From assembly GCF_017592395.1 (NCBI RefSeq), contig NZ_JAGFOU010000001.1, positions 62,001 to 126,000 of the forward strand: DNA of 64,000 bases. Reading direction: 5' to 3'. This DNA comes from Actinomyces bowdenii (GTDB lineage Bacteria; Actinomycetota; Actinomycetes; Actinomycetales; Actinomycetaceae). Of this stretch, positions 16,101-23,735 are shown piece after piece (position 1 is the first letter of the stretch; every line of letters begins with the position of its first letter). The notes beneath the pieces are model-generated. The model worked only from the letters and a program-made list of their open reading frames with translations, ran no database searches and was not told the DNA's origin. The translations under genes and the position numbers were made by a program.

Positions 16101-18067
16101 AGCGCCGTCGTCGCGTCCACGGGCTGCTGGCCGACGACCAGGCCCTCGTCGACTTCTACGACGACCGAGTGCCCGAGGAGGTCACCTCGGCGGCGGCCTT
16201 CGACGCCTGGTGGAAGGATCAGCGCCGTGCCACCCCCGAGCTGCTGGACTTCACCCGCGAGCTGGTGCTGCCCGGTGGGGATGATGCCAGCGGATACCCC
16301 GACACCTGGGTGCAGGGCGACCTGACCCTGCCCCTGGCCTATGTCTTCGAGCCCGGGAGGCACGACGACGGCGTGAGCGTGCAGGTGCCGGTGGAGATCC
16401 TGGGGCGCCTCAGCCCCGAGGGCTTCGACTGGCTGGTGCCGGGCATGCGCCCCGAGCTGTGCGTGGCCACGATCCGGGCCCTGCCCAAGCGGGTGCGCCG
16501 TCTACTGGTGCCCGCTCCCGATGTGGGGGCGCAGATCCATGCCGCCCTGGTGGAGCACTGCCCGACGCCGCCGGGAGCCTCGGCGCCCGAGGTCCCCTTC
16601 GAGGAGGCCTTCAGCGCCGCGGTCAGGCGGCTGAAGGATGTGGAGATCACCGAGGCCGACTGGCAGGAGGCCGCCGAGCGCCTGCCCGACCACCTGCGCA
16701 TGGCCTTCGTGGCCACCGATGAGCACGGCCAGGTCCTGGGGCGCTCCAAGGACCTGGTGGCCCTGAGCCGGCGCCTGTCGGGCAGGACGGAGGAGGCGGT
16801 GCGCTCCGTGGTGCGCGGCGCCCTGGCCCGGGCCATGGAGGAGGCCCAGGACCGCCAGGGCTCCCACGGGCGCAAGGGCCGCAAAGGAGCCGCGGGACGC
16901 CGGTCCGCTCCGGGCGCCGACGGCGGAGCCCGGGGCACGGGCCCCTCGGGGGCCCGGGGCGGAGCCGGATCCTCGGCGCCCATGGGCACTGGCTCCGGGG
17001 CTCCCGGCTCGGGGCCCCAGCCGGATCCTGGAGGGGCCGCGGTCCGCTCGGGGCTGGCCGAGCGCGAGGGGCTGACCGACTGGCCCAGCGATGTGCCGGG
17101 CCTGGGGGACCCGCAGCGCTCCACGATCCCGGCCACGGTGGAATCCACTGGGCGGGCGGGCCTCGTGGTGCGCGGCTACCCCGCTCTCCTGGCCTCGGGG
17201 GGTGCGGCACCGCTGCGCCCGGAGCGGGCCGGCAGCGCCGCCCCTGCCGCTCCGGCGGGCCGCGGTCAGGCGCCCAGCGCGGATCTGCGCATCCTTCCCG
17301 ACGCCGCCGCCCAGGCCCGTGAGCACGGCGCCGGGGTGATCGCCCTGGCCCTGGCGCGCACGAGGCTTCCCACGGGCAGGGTGAGCAGCCGGTGGAGCGG
17401 GCAGGAGGCCCTCGCCCTGGCGGCCTCCCCCTACCCCAGCACGGAGGCCCTGGTGGCGGACCTCCAGCTCGCGGCGGCGCGCAGCACGGCCGGCCGGTGG
17501 GCGGCCGCGACCAAGCGGCCCCTGAACCAGCTGCGGGAGCGCACCGCCTTCACCGAGCTGGCAGGGGTCATGCGCGAGGAGCTGGAGGATGAGATCCACC
17601 GCCTCGCACTCATCGTCGTGCGCGTCCTGTCGGCCCAGCGCGAGGTCGAGCGGGCGGTGGGGGCCCACAGCTCGCTGTCCCTGCTCACCACGCTCCAGGA
17701 GGTGCGCGAGCAGGCCGCCGCGCTGGTCCTCGACGGCTTCGTCTCGGCGACGCCGGAGGACCAGCTGGCCCATCTGCCCCGCTATCTCAGCGCCCTGGCG
17801 ATGAGGGTGGAGCGGGCGGCCTCCTCGCCGTCGGCGGCCTCCCAGGACGCGGCCCTGGCCTACCAGGTCTCCCAGGTGGTCTCGGCTCTCGATCAGGCCC
17901 GGGCCCGGGCGGCGCCCCTGCCCCCGGATGCGCAGCGCGAGGCCCGGCTGGCCGAGGCCCGGTGGATGGTCGAGGAGCTGCGGGTGAGCCTGTTCGCCCA
18001 GACCCTGGGGACCTCCCGCAAGGTCAGCCCCCAGCGCATCACCAAGCTCCTGGCCACGATCGCCTGA
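13151..18067 (+). CDS. hrpA: ATP-dependent RNA helicase HrpA (DEAH box)
   Basis: A 1638-residue DEAH-box helicase. A basic disordered N-terminus (about 1-100) precedes the RecA-like core with Walker A GETGSGKTTQ (about 140), HTQPRRIAARS, VDEAHERSLNIDF and SATIDSERF, then NVAETSLTVPGIRYVIDPG and QRSGRCGR of the second lobe. The rest matches HrpA-specific C-terminal domains. HrpA resolves stalled or colliding ribosomes in E. coli and is usually about 1300 residues. The excess here comes from the N-terminus, a low-complexity insert between the two lobes (about 320-405) and another near 1240-1310. The ATG at 13151 is preferred; a GTG at 13088 with GGAG upstream is an alternative. Confidence 0.9.
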   Translation: MEHGQDEQNRSAQGRAADAARHGDRQHRGRGAEVGQGAEPAGTDGAAADHDRTRSSEEQGRSTDPRTSSDRRHGRGRRKGRPRGGPGHRPRGGPGYTPAQVEARRQAVPAIIYPEQLPVCARREEIAEAIGAHQVVIVAGETGSGKTTQLPKICLELGRGVTGMIGHTQPRRIAARSVAERIAHELGTRIGREGVVGYQVRFTEEVGPTTLVKLMTDGILLAEIQSDPQLSRYDTIIVDEAHERSLNIDFILGYLARLLPSRPDLKVIITSATIDSERFARHFGQRAAGASPGGQEPAAVEPAPVIEVSGRTYPVEIRYRPLIADDDAPDGPQEGAASAGGAQGRPSPGPAAPGELSEAELEALTSPDPEVRAAARARREAARATAPVSGQGGRGRRSRGARPTGPGPQEERDQVTGILEAVDELMAAGPGDILVFLAGERDIRDTEAALIDHLGPRYTPDGRSPAPGAVEIVPLYSRLSAAEQHRVFQAHSTRRIVLATNVAETSLTVPGIRYVIDPGLARISRYSNRTKVQRLPIEAVSRASANQRSGRCGRVADGIAIRLYSQADFDSRPEYTEPEILRTSLASVILQMAALGLGAVEDFPFLDAPDPSQVRSGLQLLTEIGAIDPPGAGAGGAGRGPRLTAIGRRLARLPIDPRLGRMLLEAGELGCAGEVMVIVAALSIQDVRERPADRQEASDAMHRRFADPTSDFLTYLNLWRYLRTQGRELSGSAFRRMCRNEFLHYLRVREWQDVHAQLRELARPLGLDAAPIELPTARAIRAATEALEPGSHAAQIAHGGVAAAVVALGRSADTPDADAIHRSLLTGLLSNVGNWDERRRDYAGARGTRFTIWPGSGLRRKTYDWVMTAELVETSRLFARTVAKVDSRWVEEAAERAGLLRRVYGEPYWSTRQGAAMVHEKVMLYGMTLAADRPATLASVGTGSAREVAREMFLRQGLVEGGWHARHAFVTRNRALIEELGDVERRRRVHGLLADDQALVDFYDDRVPEEVTSAAAFDAWWKDQRRATPELLDFTRELVLPGGDDASGYPDTWVQGDLTLPLAYVFEPGRHDDGVSVQVPVEILGRLSPEGFDWLVPGMRPELCVATIRALPKRVRRLLVPAPDVGAQIHAALVEHCPTPPGASAPEVPFEEAFSAAVRRLKDVEITEADWQEAAERLPDHLRMAFVATDEHGQVLGRSKDLVALSRRLSGRTEEAVRSVVRGALARAMEEAQDRQGSHGRKGRKGAAGRRSAPGADGGARGTGPSGARGGAGSSAPMGTGSGAPGSGPQPDPGGAAVRSGLAEREGLTDWPSDVPGLGDPQRSTIPATVESTGRAGLVVRGYPALLASGGAAPLRPERAGSAAPAAPAGRGQAPSADLRILPDAAAQAREHGAGVIALALARTRLPTGRVSSRWSGQEALALAASPYPSTEALVADLQLAAARSTAGRWAAATKRPLNQLRERTAFTELAGVMREELEDEIHRLALIVVRVLSAQREVERAVGAHSSLSLLTTLQEVREQAAALVLDGFVSATPEDQLAHLPRYLSALAMRVERAASSPSAASQDAALAYQVSQVVSALDQARARAAPLPPDAQREARLAEARWMVEELRVSLFAQTLGTSRKVSPQRITKLLATIA

Positions 18068-18156
18068 GGCCGCCCCCTGTCAGGGGTGCGGGGCCACGAG
18101 GAGAAGCCGGCCGGGCCGTGGTCCCGTGCCCGCCGGGGCATCGCGAGGGGCGGGGC

Positions 18157-19683
18157 TCACAGCATGGCCGACATGAGGCGGCAGACATTGTCCACATAGC
18201 GCCGGTACCAGGGCTCGCTGGCCCACTCCTGGGCGGTCAGCTCGGTCGACACGGCGCGGTAGTCCGCGTCATTCCTCCGCAGGAGGTCGTCCAGGTCGCC
18301 CCCGAAGGCCAGGAGCATGAGCTCGTAGTTGAGGGCGAAGGAGCGGAAGTCCATATTCGATGAGCCGATCACCCCCACCTCGTCGTCGACGGTCATGTAC
18401 TTGGCGTGCAGGACCGTGGGCGCCGGGTAGCGGTAGATGCGCACGCCCGCGGCCAGGAGGGTCCCGTAGTAGGAGCGCTGGGCGTGGTTGACGATGAACT
18501 GGTCGGACTCGGTGCCCACGAACAGCTCGACCTCCACCCCCCGGTAGGCCGCGGAGGTCATGGCCGTCAGGAGGGCCTCGTCGGGGATGAAGTAGGGGCT
18601 GGTGATGGACACGCGGCGCTTGGCGCCGTAGATGAGCGCCACGAACATGCGCAGGTTGGGCTCGGTGGGGTAGCCCGGGCCCGAGGGGATGAGCTGCATG
18701 GCATTGACCACGGCGCCGGGCCGCCCCGGCTGGGGCGCCGCCCGGCCCACGGGCACACCGGGCAGCCCGGAGCCCTCGGGCAGGGTCTCGGCGGGTTCCC
18801 CCAGGGCGAGCTCGAGGGCCTCGAGCTGCTCACCGGACTCGAAGTACCAGTCCATGGCGAAGACCGCCTGGGCCTCGACGACGATCTCCCCGGTGACCTC
18901 CACCGACAGGTCCTCCCAGGTCCGCCCGGCCCACAGGTTGCGGCGCAGGCGGTAGGTGGGGTCGATGATGTTGTGGCTGCCGATGAAGGCCCGCTCGCCG
19001 TCGATCACCAGGACCTTGCGGTGGTTGCGCAGGTCGGGGCGCCGCCAGCGCCGCTTGTGCGGCAGCAGCGGCATCATGAGGCGCCAGCGGATGCCCGCGG
19101 CGGTCAGCCTGCGCCCCAGCTCCTTCCATCCCGGGTACTTGCGGCTTCCCAGGTGGTCCATGAGGAGGCGGACCGTCACCCCTCGGGCCGCCGCCCGCGC
19201 CAGGGCGGAGAAGAAGATGTCGGTGACCTCGTCCCAGCTCATGATGTAGAACTCGACGTGGACGTGGTCGGTGGCCTCGTCGATGGCGCGGGCCATCTCG
19301 GCGTAGGTGGCCCGCGCCTCGGAGTGGATGGCGATGACCTCCCCGGTGACGCAGGGCAGCCCGGTCAGCTCGCGATTCATGCGCAGCACCCCGGTCAGCG
19401 CGGTGGAGGGGCCGGCGCCGACCGGCAGGTCGGGCATATTGCGGGTGTACTCCAGGGTCACCTCGTTGACGGTGTTCTGCTGCTCCAGGCGCTTGCCGTG
19501 CACCCATGGGCTGCCGATGAGCAGGTAGAGGGGGAATCCGACGAAGGGCAGCAGGAAGATGAGCAGCAGCCAGGCGGTGGAGGAGGAGGGGCGGCGGTTC
19601 TCCGGGACCGTCCCCAAAGCGGCGATCTTGATCGCGTACTCGATGACGACCCAGATGGCGGCCAGGAGCGGGGGCATCGTCAT
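18157..19683 (-). CDS. cls: Cardiolipin synthase
   Basis: A 508-residue member of the phospholipase D superfamily. Two N-terminal transmembrane helices (about 5-25 and 36-56) anchor it. The two HKD motifs are HRKVLVIDG (about 221) and HAKYMTVDD (about 426), each followed by GSxN. It condenses two phosphatidylglycerol molecules, or a related donor pair, to cardiolipin at the inner membrane face. The ATG codons at 19683 and 19677 are both possible starts. A Gly/Pro-rich insert of about 35 residues lies between the two halves. It converges with hrpA. Confidence 0.9.
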   Translation of the reverse strand: MTMPPLLAAIWVVIEYAIKIAALGTVPENRRPSSSTAWLLLIFLLPFVGFPLYLLIGSPWVHGKRLEQQNTVNEVTLEYTRNMPDLPVGAGPSTALTGVLRMNRELTGLPCVTGEVIAIHSEARATYAEMARAIDEATDHVHVEFYIMSWDEVTDIFFSALARAAARGVTVRLLMDHLGSRKYPGWKELGRRLTAAGIRWRLMMPLLPHKRRWRRPDLRNHRKVLVIDGERAFIGSHNIIDPTYRLRRNLWAGRTWEDLSVEVTGEIVVEAQAVFAMDWYFESGEQLEALELALGEPAETLPEGSGLPGVPVGRAAPQPGRPGAVVNAMQLIPSGPGYPTEPNLRMFVALIYGAKRRVSITSPYFIPDEALLTAMTSAAYRGVEVELFVGTESDQFIVNHAQRSYYGTLLAAGVRIYRYPAPTVLHAKYMTVDDEVGVIGSSNMDFRSFALNYELMLLAFGGDLDDLLRRNDADYRAVSTELTAQEWASEPWYRRYVDNVCRLMSAML

Positions 19684-20274
19684 GGCCGCATGATGTCACG
19701 GACGGACGGGGAGGCGGTGGACGCTCCCGGCGTGCGGGCAGGCCCGTCGTCGGCACCGCGCCAGGGGCGAGCCCCGGAGCGCCGACCGGCGCTCCGGGGC
19801 CGGAATGCTGCGAAGGCCCGCCCCGGTATGGATCCACCGGGTCGGGCCATTCGCATCGAGGTCGCTCACCGGTTCCCATTCGGCAGCGGGTCCTCCTTCA
19901 CTGGAGCGCCCGAGCACATTCCCTTGGCTGTGGCCCGGACTCGGCGACAGCCGGTCAGCAGTACTCCCCAGTACCTCGCGACCGCCCCCGTCCAGCGGTA
20001 AGCAGAACTCTGCCGACCAACCCTGAGAGAAACCTTGGAGCAGCGCTGGGAGAAGACTGAGAAAAGCGCATCAATACGGTGACGGCAGGCAACGAATTGA
20101 TAACGGCGCCATGATGATGGCAGCCTGTTGCGCCGGCCGCTCACGATCGCCCGCACAGACCCCATCGCCAATCACGGATTGGTAGAGAATAACCCCCTTG
20201 TCATTTCCCCTCATCCGGGTCGGATCACCGGGGCGCGGTATTCCCGGGCCGGCCCGCCCCAGCGCTGGGGCCGG
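19684..20274. other. Intergenic stretch upstream of cls
   Basis: About 590 bp with no supported gene. A GC-rich stem with arms GCCCCGGAGCGCC and GGCGCTCCGGGGC lies at about 19769-19797. The part from about 19950 to 20210 is noticeably lower in GC and may hold promoters. No riboswitch consensus was recognised with confidence. Confidence 0.5.
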
Positions 20275-21270
20275 TTAAGCGCGCGAGGGCGTCGGATCCC
20301 CGAAGAAGACGCGGAAGTACCCGTAGAAGTTCCAGTTCCCCCAGGCGGTGCAGCCGTCCCCGCCACTCGCAGCGGCCTCATTGGGCTGATAGGGCGTGTA
20401 GTTGTACAGCGCGGCGGTGGCCTGGTTGGCCACCGTGAGCTCCGCCGAGCCGCATCGGGCCTCGGGAGAGTACGCGATCCGCACCGGGACCTCCGCCTGA
20501 ACGTCATAGGCCCCCGGATCGAGCCGGTAGCGCTGGTACTGGGACGCGGCCCCGTAGAGCTGGGCGAAGAACCCCGACCACTGGGTGTCGCAGGCGGCGC
20601 CGTCGGGGCACCCGTAGCCGGCCGCGGCCTCGTAGTCGCGCGCGGTGAGACTGGCGCCGGAGGCGGTCAGGAGCCCCTGCTCCTTGTGGATGAGGACCAG
20701 CAGGACCTGCGGATTGATATCACAGGCCTGGGCCACCTCCCAGATGACCCGGCCGGCACTAGCGCCCCGGTGCGGCTCGATTCGACCGGGGCAGAAGGTG
20801 GTGGCCGCGCGCGCCTCGATGTCGAAGGCGGCCTGGGCCAAGCACGGGGTGCCGTCCAATCCGGGCATGCACCCCTCGTTGACCCGGAGGATGAACTCGT
20901 CCACCTCTGCCCGGGTCATCGCCTGGGAGTCGTAGAAGACCTCGTCGTCGATGATGCTGGCGGCCTCGAAGCCGGTGTGGTCGGGCACGACGGCGGCGGG
21001 CTCGGTGAAGACGGGCGCCGCCGTGGACTGGGGCTGGTCGCCGCTCAGGCGCAGCACGACGAGGCCGATGAGGACGGTGATGAGGAAGGCGGCCAGGATG
21101 ATGCCCAGCGGGCCGCGCAGGAGGCGGCGCGGGGCCCGACGGCGGGCCGGGCGCCGACGCGCCGGGCGGGCGCGCCCAGGGGCGTGGGCCCGGCGCGGGG
21201 CGCCCGGCCCACGGGGGCTGCGGTGGGCCCGGGGGCCCGGGCCGGCGGAGGGAGGGGACATCCCCGACAT
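20275..21270 (-). CDS. Membrane-anchored lysozyme-like ('hemagglutinin'-annotated) surface protein
   Basis: A 331-residue type II membrane protein. A very basic, Pro/Arg-rich cytosolic tail of about 55 residues is followed by one helix (GIILAAFLITVLIGLVVL) and an extracytoplasmic domain. That domain has the pattern CDINPQVLLVLIHKEQGLLT, ATGYGCPD-like AAGYGCPDGAACD, and YNYTPYQPNEAA near the end. This matches a widespread actinobacterial and firmicute surface domain often labelled hemagglutinin, which has a lysozyme-like look around KEQGL. Six Cys probably form disulphides. Peptidoglycan cleavage is inference. The ATG at 21270 has GGAGA upstream. Confidence 0.75.
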   Translation of the reverse strand: MSGMSPPSAGPGPRAHRSPRGPGAPRRAHAPGRARPARRRPARRRAPRRLLRGPLGIILAAFLITVLIGLVVLRLSGDQPQSTAAPVFTEPAAVVPDHTGFEAASIIDDEVFYDSQAMTRAEVDEFILRVNEGCMPGLDGTPCLAQAAFDIEARAATTFCPGRIEPHRGASAGRVIWEVAQACDINPQVLLVLIHKEQGLLTASGASLTARDYEAAAGYGCPDGAACDTQWSGFFAQLYGAASQYQRYRLDPGAYDVQAEVPVRIAYSPEARCGSAELTVANQATAALYNYTPYQPNEAAASGGDGCTAWGNWNFYGYFRVFFGDPTPSRA

Positions 21271-21431
21271 ATTCCCACATCTCCGCTCTTCTCTCCCGCG
21301 GTGCAGCGCCTTCGCCCCAGGGGGCGGCAAGACGGCCCCATGGCCCGGCGGCGGGGAGCCGGGCAGGGCCCCGGTGCCGGGCGTTCCGGGCGGCCCCGCG
21401 CGGACGGCGCGGAGACAGCCGCACGAGGGCC

Positions 21432-21437
21432 TAGGAT
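21432..21437 (+). promoter_or_regulatory. Leaderless -10 box for the SprT-like gene
   Basis: TAGGAT lies seven bases before the GTG at 21445. Confidence 0.5.
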
Positions 21438-21444
21438 CACTCCC

Positions 21445-21957
21445 GTGCACCTCCCCGACGTCATGGTCCTGGCCCGCGCGCTCATGGAGGAGCACGGTGT
21501 GGGCCACTGGGGGCTGGAGCTGGATCGCGCCCGACGACGGGCGGGGCAGACCGACGATGCGCGCCGTCGGATCACACTGAGCCGCCATCTCATGGCCCTC
21601 TACCCCGAGTCCGAGGTCCGCGAGACGGTCCTGCACGAGATCGCGCACGCCCGCGTGGGCGCCGGCCACGGCCACGATGCCGTGTGGAGCGCCGAGGCGC
21701 GCAGGATCGGGGCCAGCGGCAGGCGGCTGGCAGCCCCCGGCTCCCCGAGGCTGCGGGGGCGCTGGGTGGGCCGGTGCCCCGCCGGGCACGAGGTGGACCG
21801 CATGAGGCGCCCCTCCCGCCCGGTGTCCTGCTCACGGTGCGCCAAGCGCTTCCACCCCGAGCACCTCATCACCTGGAGCCTGGAGGGACGGCCGGTGAGC
21901 CCCGAGGAGATCGGGCCCCAGTACGCGCGCTCCCTGGCACGGATCCTCCGCGGATAG
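21445..21957 (+). CDS. SprT-like zinc metallopeptidase-type protein
   Basis: A 170-residue protein. The zinc motif HEIAHARVGAGHGHDAVW combines HExxH with the downstream His expected in SprT-like domains. A zinc-ribbon follows (CPAGHEVD, then CSRCAKRF). The family includes SPRTN/Spartan, a protease for DNA-protein crosslinks; small bacterial SprT-like proteins are mostly uncharacterised. The GTG at 21445 is supported by the leaderless box, and a longer upstream frame has no support. It is divergent from the surface protein gene. Confidence 0.85.
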   Translation: MHLPDVMVLARALMEEHGVGHWGLELDRARRRAGQTDDARRRITLSRHLMALYPESEVRETVLHEIAHARVGAGHGHDAVWSAEARRIGASGRRLAAPGSPRLRGRWVGRCPAGHEVDRMRRPSRPVSCSRCAKRFHPEHLITWSLEGRPVSPEEIGPQYARSLARILRG

Positions 21958-22057
21958 GGCGATCGCGCCGCAGCACTGACATGCCGGCGGGCCGGGAGGC
22001 GCCGCATCCCACTACCCTGGAGCCGATCAGCACACCACCGACTCCAGGAGAGCCATC

Positions 22058-22387
22058 ATGATCGTCACCACCACGCCCACCGTCGAGGGCTACCCCGTCA
22101 CCCAGTACCTGCGCGTCGTCTTCGGGGAGACCATCGCCGGCGTCAACATGTTCAAGGACATCGCCGCCGGGTTCCGCAACATGGTCGGTGGGCGCTCGGA
22201 GGCCTACGAGCGCGAGCTCATGCAGGCCCGCGAGACCGCGCTGGCCGAGATGGTCCAGCGGGCCCAGGAGCTCGGCGCCGAGGGCATCGTCGGCGTCGAC
22301 GTCGACTACGAGACCCTGGGCAGCGACAACGGCATGCTCATGGTCACCGCCTCCGGAACGGCCGTGCGCTTCTCCGCCCCCCGGTGA
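22058..22387 (+). CDS. YbjQ-family (UPF0145) protein
   Basis: A 109-residue protein of the heavy-metal-binding YbjQ family, which forms pentameric beta barrels. Motifs are [40 protein letters not shown] and [16 protein letters not shown]. No biochemical function is established. The ATG is preceded by AGGAG at good spacing, and TACCCT about 40 bp upstream is a possible -10. It follows the SprT-like gene by 100 bp. Confidence 0.9.
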   Translation: MIVTTTPTVEGYPVTQYLRVVFGETIAGVNMFKDIAAGFRNMVGGRSEAYERELMQARETALAEMVQRAQELGAEGIVGVDVDYETLGSDNGMLMVTASGTAVRFSAPR

Positions 22388-22732
22388 GGCGCCGCTCGGC
22401 GCGGCGGCGCAGCGGCCCGCAGCGGGGCCCGAGCCTCCCCAGGACCCGTCGATGGCCCGCCCTGCGGGGCTCCCCGCCACCGGGCGGCAGACCGCCGGAT
22501 TTCCCAGGTGGTTCACAGTGCGAGGAGGTGGGTTCTTCCAGGGTGGTCGCGTTACATAGTGATCACCACCGGACGGAACCGGTCCCGAGGGTTGGGGAGC
22601 CTGATGACGGACCGGGTCTCCGAGGCCGGCACCGGGTCTTAGGGAGCCCGGGGCCACCGCTCCGGTGAAGGAGGAGGCCATCTCCCCGGGTGCATGGGAA
22701 CCCGGGTGGCAGAGGGCCCCTCACGAGGCTTG

Positions 22733-22766
22733 GACCCTCGGGCCCGCCACGGCGGGCCCGAGGGTC
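22733..22766. terminator. 16-bp perfect hairpin
   Basis: Arms GACCCTCGGGCCCGCC and GGCGGGCCCGAGGGTC are separated by two bases and followed by AAGTCTT. It is well downstream of the ybjQ-like gene and could terminate it. Confidence 0.5.
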
Positions 22767-22903
22767 AAGTCTTACCCCTCCCCCACCCAGCCCCCGGAGG
22801 GCACCGCCGCGCGGAGCACGGGGATCATTGGCCCCGCAGGGACCCGGAGAGACTCGCGCCCGGGAGGCGGGCCGGCCTCCCGGGCACCACCGCGCCCAAC
22901 CAG

Positions 22904-22909
22904 TAGGCT
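22904..22909 (+). promoter_or_regulatory. Leaderless -10 box for the TetR gene
   Basis: TAGGCT lies seven bases before the GTG at 22917. Confidence 0.5.
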
Positions 22910-22916
22910 CCCCATC

Positions 22917-23555
22917 GTGAGCAGTTCCCAGGCCCCAGAGCAGCGCCGTCGCCTCAGTCCCGAGCAGCGCCGGGAGGAGATCATGGCGGTGGGCCTGGAG
23001 ATATTCGCCACCGGCTCCCTGACGCAGATATCCGTCAACGAGATCGCCAAGCGCGCCGGGGTCTCGCGCGCGCTGTTCTACCACTACTTCCCCTCCAAGA
23101 TCGATCTCGCCCGGGCCATCGTGGCCCACGAGATCAGCCAGGTGCACAGGATCGCCGGTGCCGAGAGCATCGAGGAAGTCGTCACTGCCTACATCACCTA
23201 CGTCCAGGGCAGGCCCATGGGCTACCGGGCCCTGCACATCGGCGGGCTGGAGAACGATCCGGTGATCGGCGAGGCGATCCGCACCAGCCAGGTGAGGTTC
23301 GAGGAGATCCTGCTCAATCTGCTCTCGATCCCGCTGACCGATGAGCAGGCCCGTTTCGCACTGCGCACCTGGACCAACACGGTCATCGCCACCTGCCTGC
23401 AGTGGCTGGAGCACCCGGAGATCGACAGCGACGAGGTCGCGGGGATGATGATCCGGACCCTTCACGCCCTCGTGCCCACGGGGCGGGGGCGGCCCTGTGA
23501 GGGGCCGGCCGCCCAGGACCGGGGATCTCAGCCCCAGGAGCCGCAGGTCCCCTAG
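22917..23555 (+). CDS. TetR/AcrR-family transcriptional regulator
   Basis: A 212-residue protein. The N-terminal helix-turn-helix reads ISVNEIAKRAGVSRALFYHYFPSKIDL, typical of TetR proteins, and is followed by an all-helical ligand domain. The last 30 residues are Gly/Pro-rich and probably disordered. TetR proteins usually repress a neighbouring gene in response to a small ligand. The glycosyltransferase gene starts 180 bp downstream in the same direction behind an AT-rich region with a short inverted repeat, so it is a candidate target. The GTG at 22917 agrees with the family's domain start. Confidence 0.9.
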   Translation: MSSSQAPEQRRRLSPEQRREEIMAVGLEIFATGSLTQISVNEIAKRAGVSRALFYHYFPSKIDLARAIVAHEISQVHRIAGAESIEEVVTAYITYVQGRPMGYRALHIGGLENDPVIGEAIRTSQVRFEEILLNLLSIPLTDEQARFALRTWTNTVIATCLQWLEHPEIDSDEVAGMMIRTLHALVPTGRGRPCEGPAAQDRGSQPQEPQVP

Positions 23556-23665
23556 GCACCGCGAGTGCCGGTCCCTGGCGGCGGCCCGGCCTCTGCGCCG
23601 ACGGGCCGGGCATATTGACGCAGCATCTGGCACGACCGGCGGCCGCCTGCTATCCTGAACCGCAA

Positions 23666-23700
23666 TTAAACAGGCCATCCAATAGCCCTGTTCCTCAATT
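23666..23700 (+). promoter_or_regulatory. AT-rich promoter/operator region before the glycosyltransferase
   Basis: An AT-rich island contains AACAGG and CCTGTT about 13 bases apart as an inverted repeat. It lies in the gap between the TetR gene and its downstream neighbour and is a plausible operator. Confidence 0.35.
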
Positions 23701-23735
23701 ATCCCCATCATACCGGTTCCAGGGAAGGCCCTCCC

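Larger units (their letters stand above)
22388..22916. other. Intergenic stretch with two hairpins
   Basis: No gene is seen in about 530 bp. It contains a short stem (CCCGGGT with ACCCGGG, about 22685-22706), a strong 16-bp hairpin at 22733-22766, and two copies of ACCGGGTCT near 22610-22640. Confidence 0.55.

Noticed and set aside
12923-16363. A 1146-codon open frame antisense to hrpA
   Set aside because: It has shadow-type composition (rich in Gly, His, Gln, Asp), no domains, and hrpA is clearly coding on the other strand.
19866-20210. Possible c-di-AMP (ydaO-type) riboswitch near the surface-protein gene
   Set aside because: Only short resemblances were seen, and the segment lies downstream of that gene, not in its leader.
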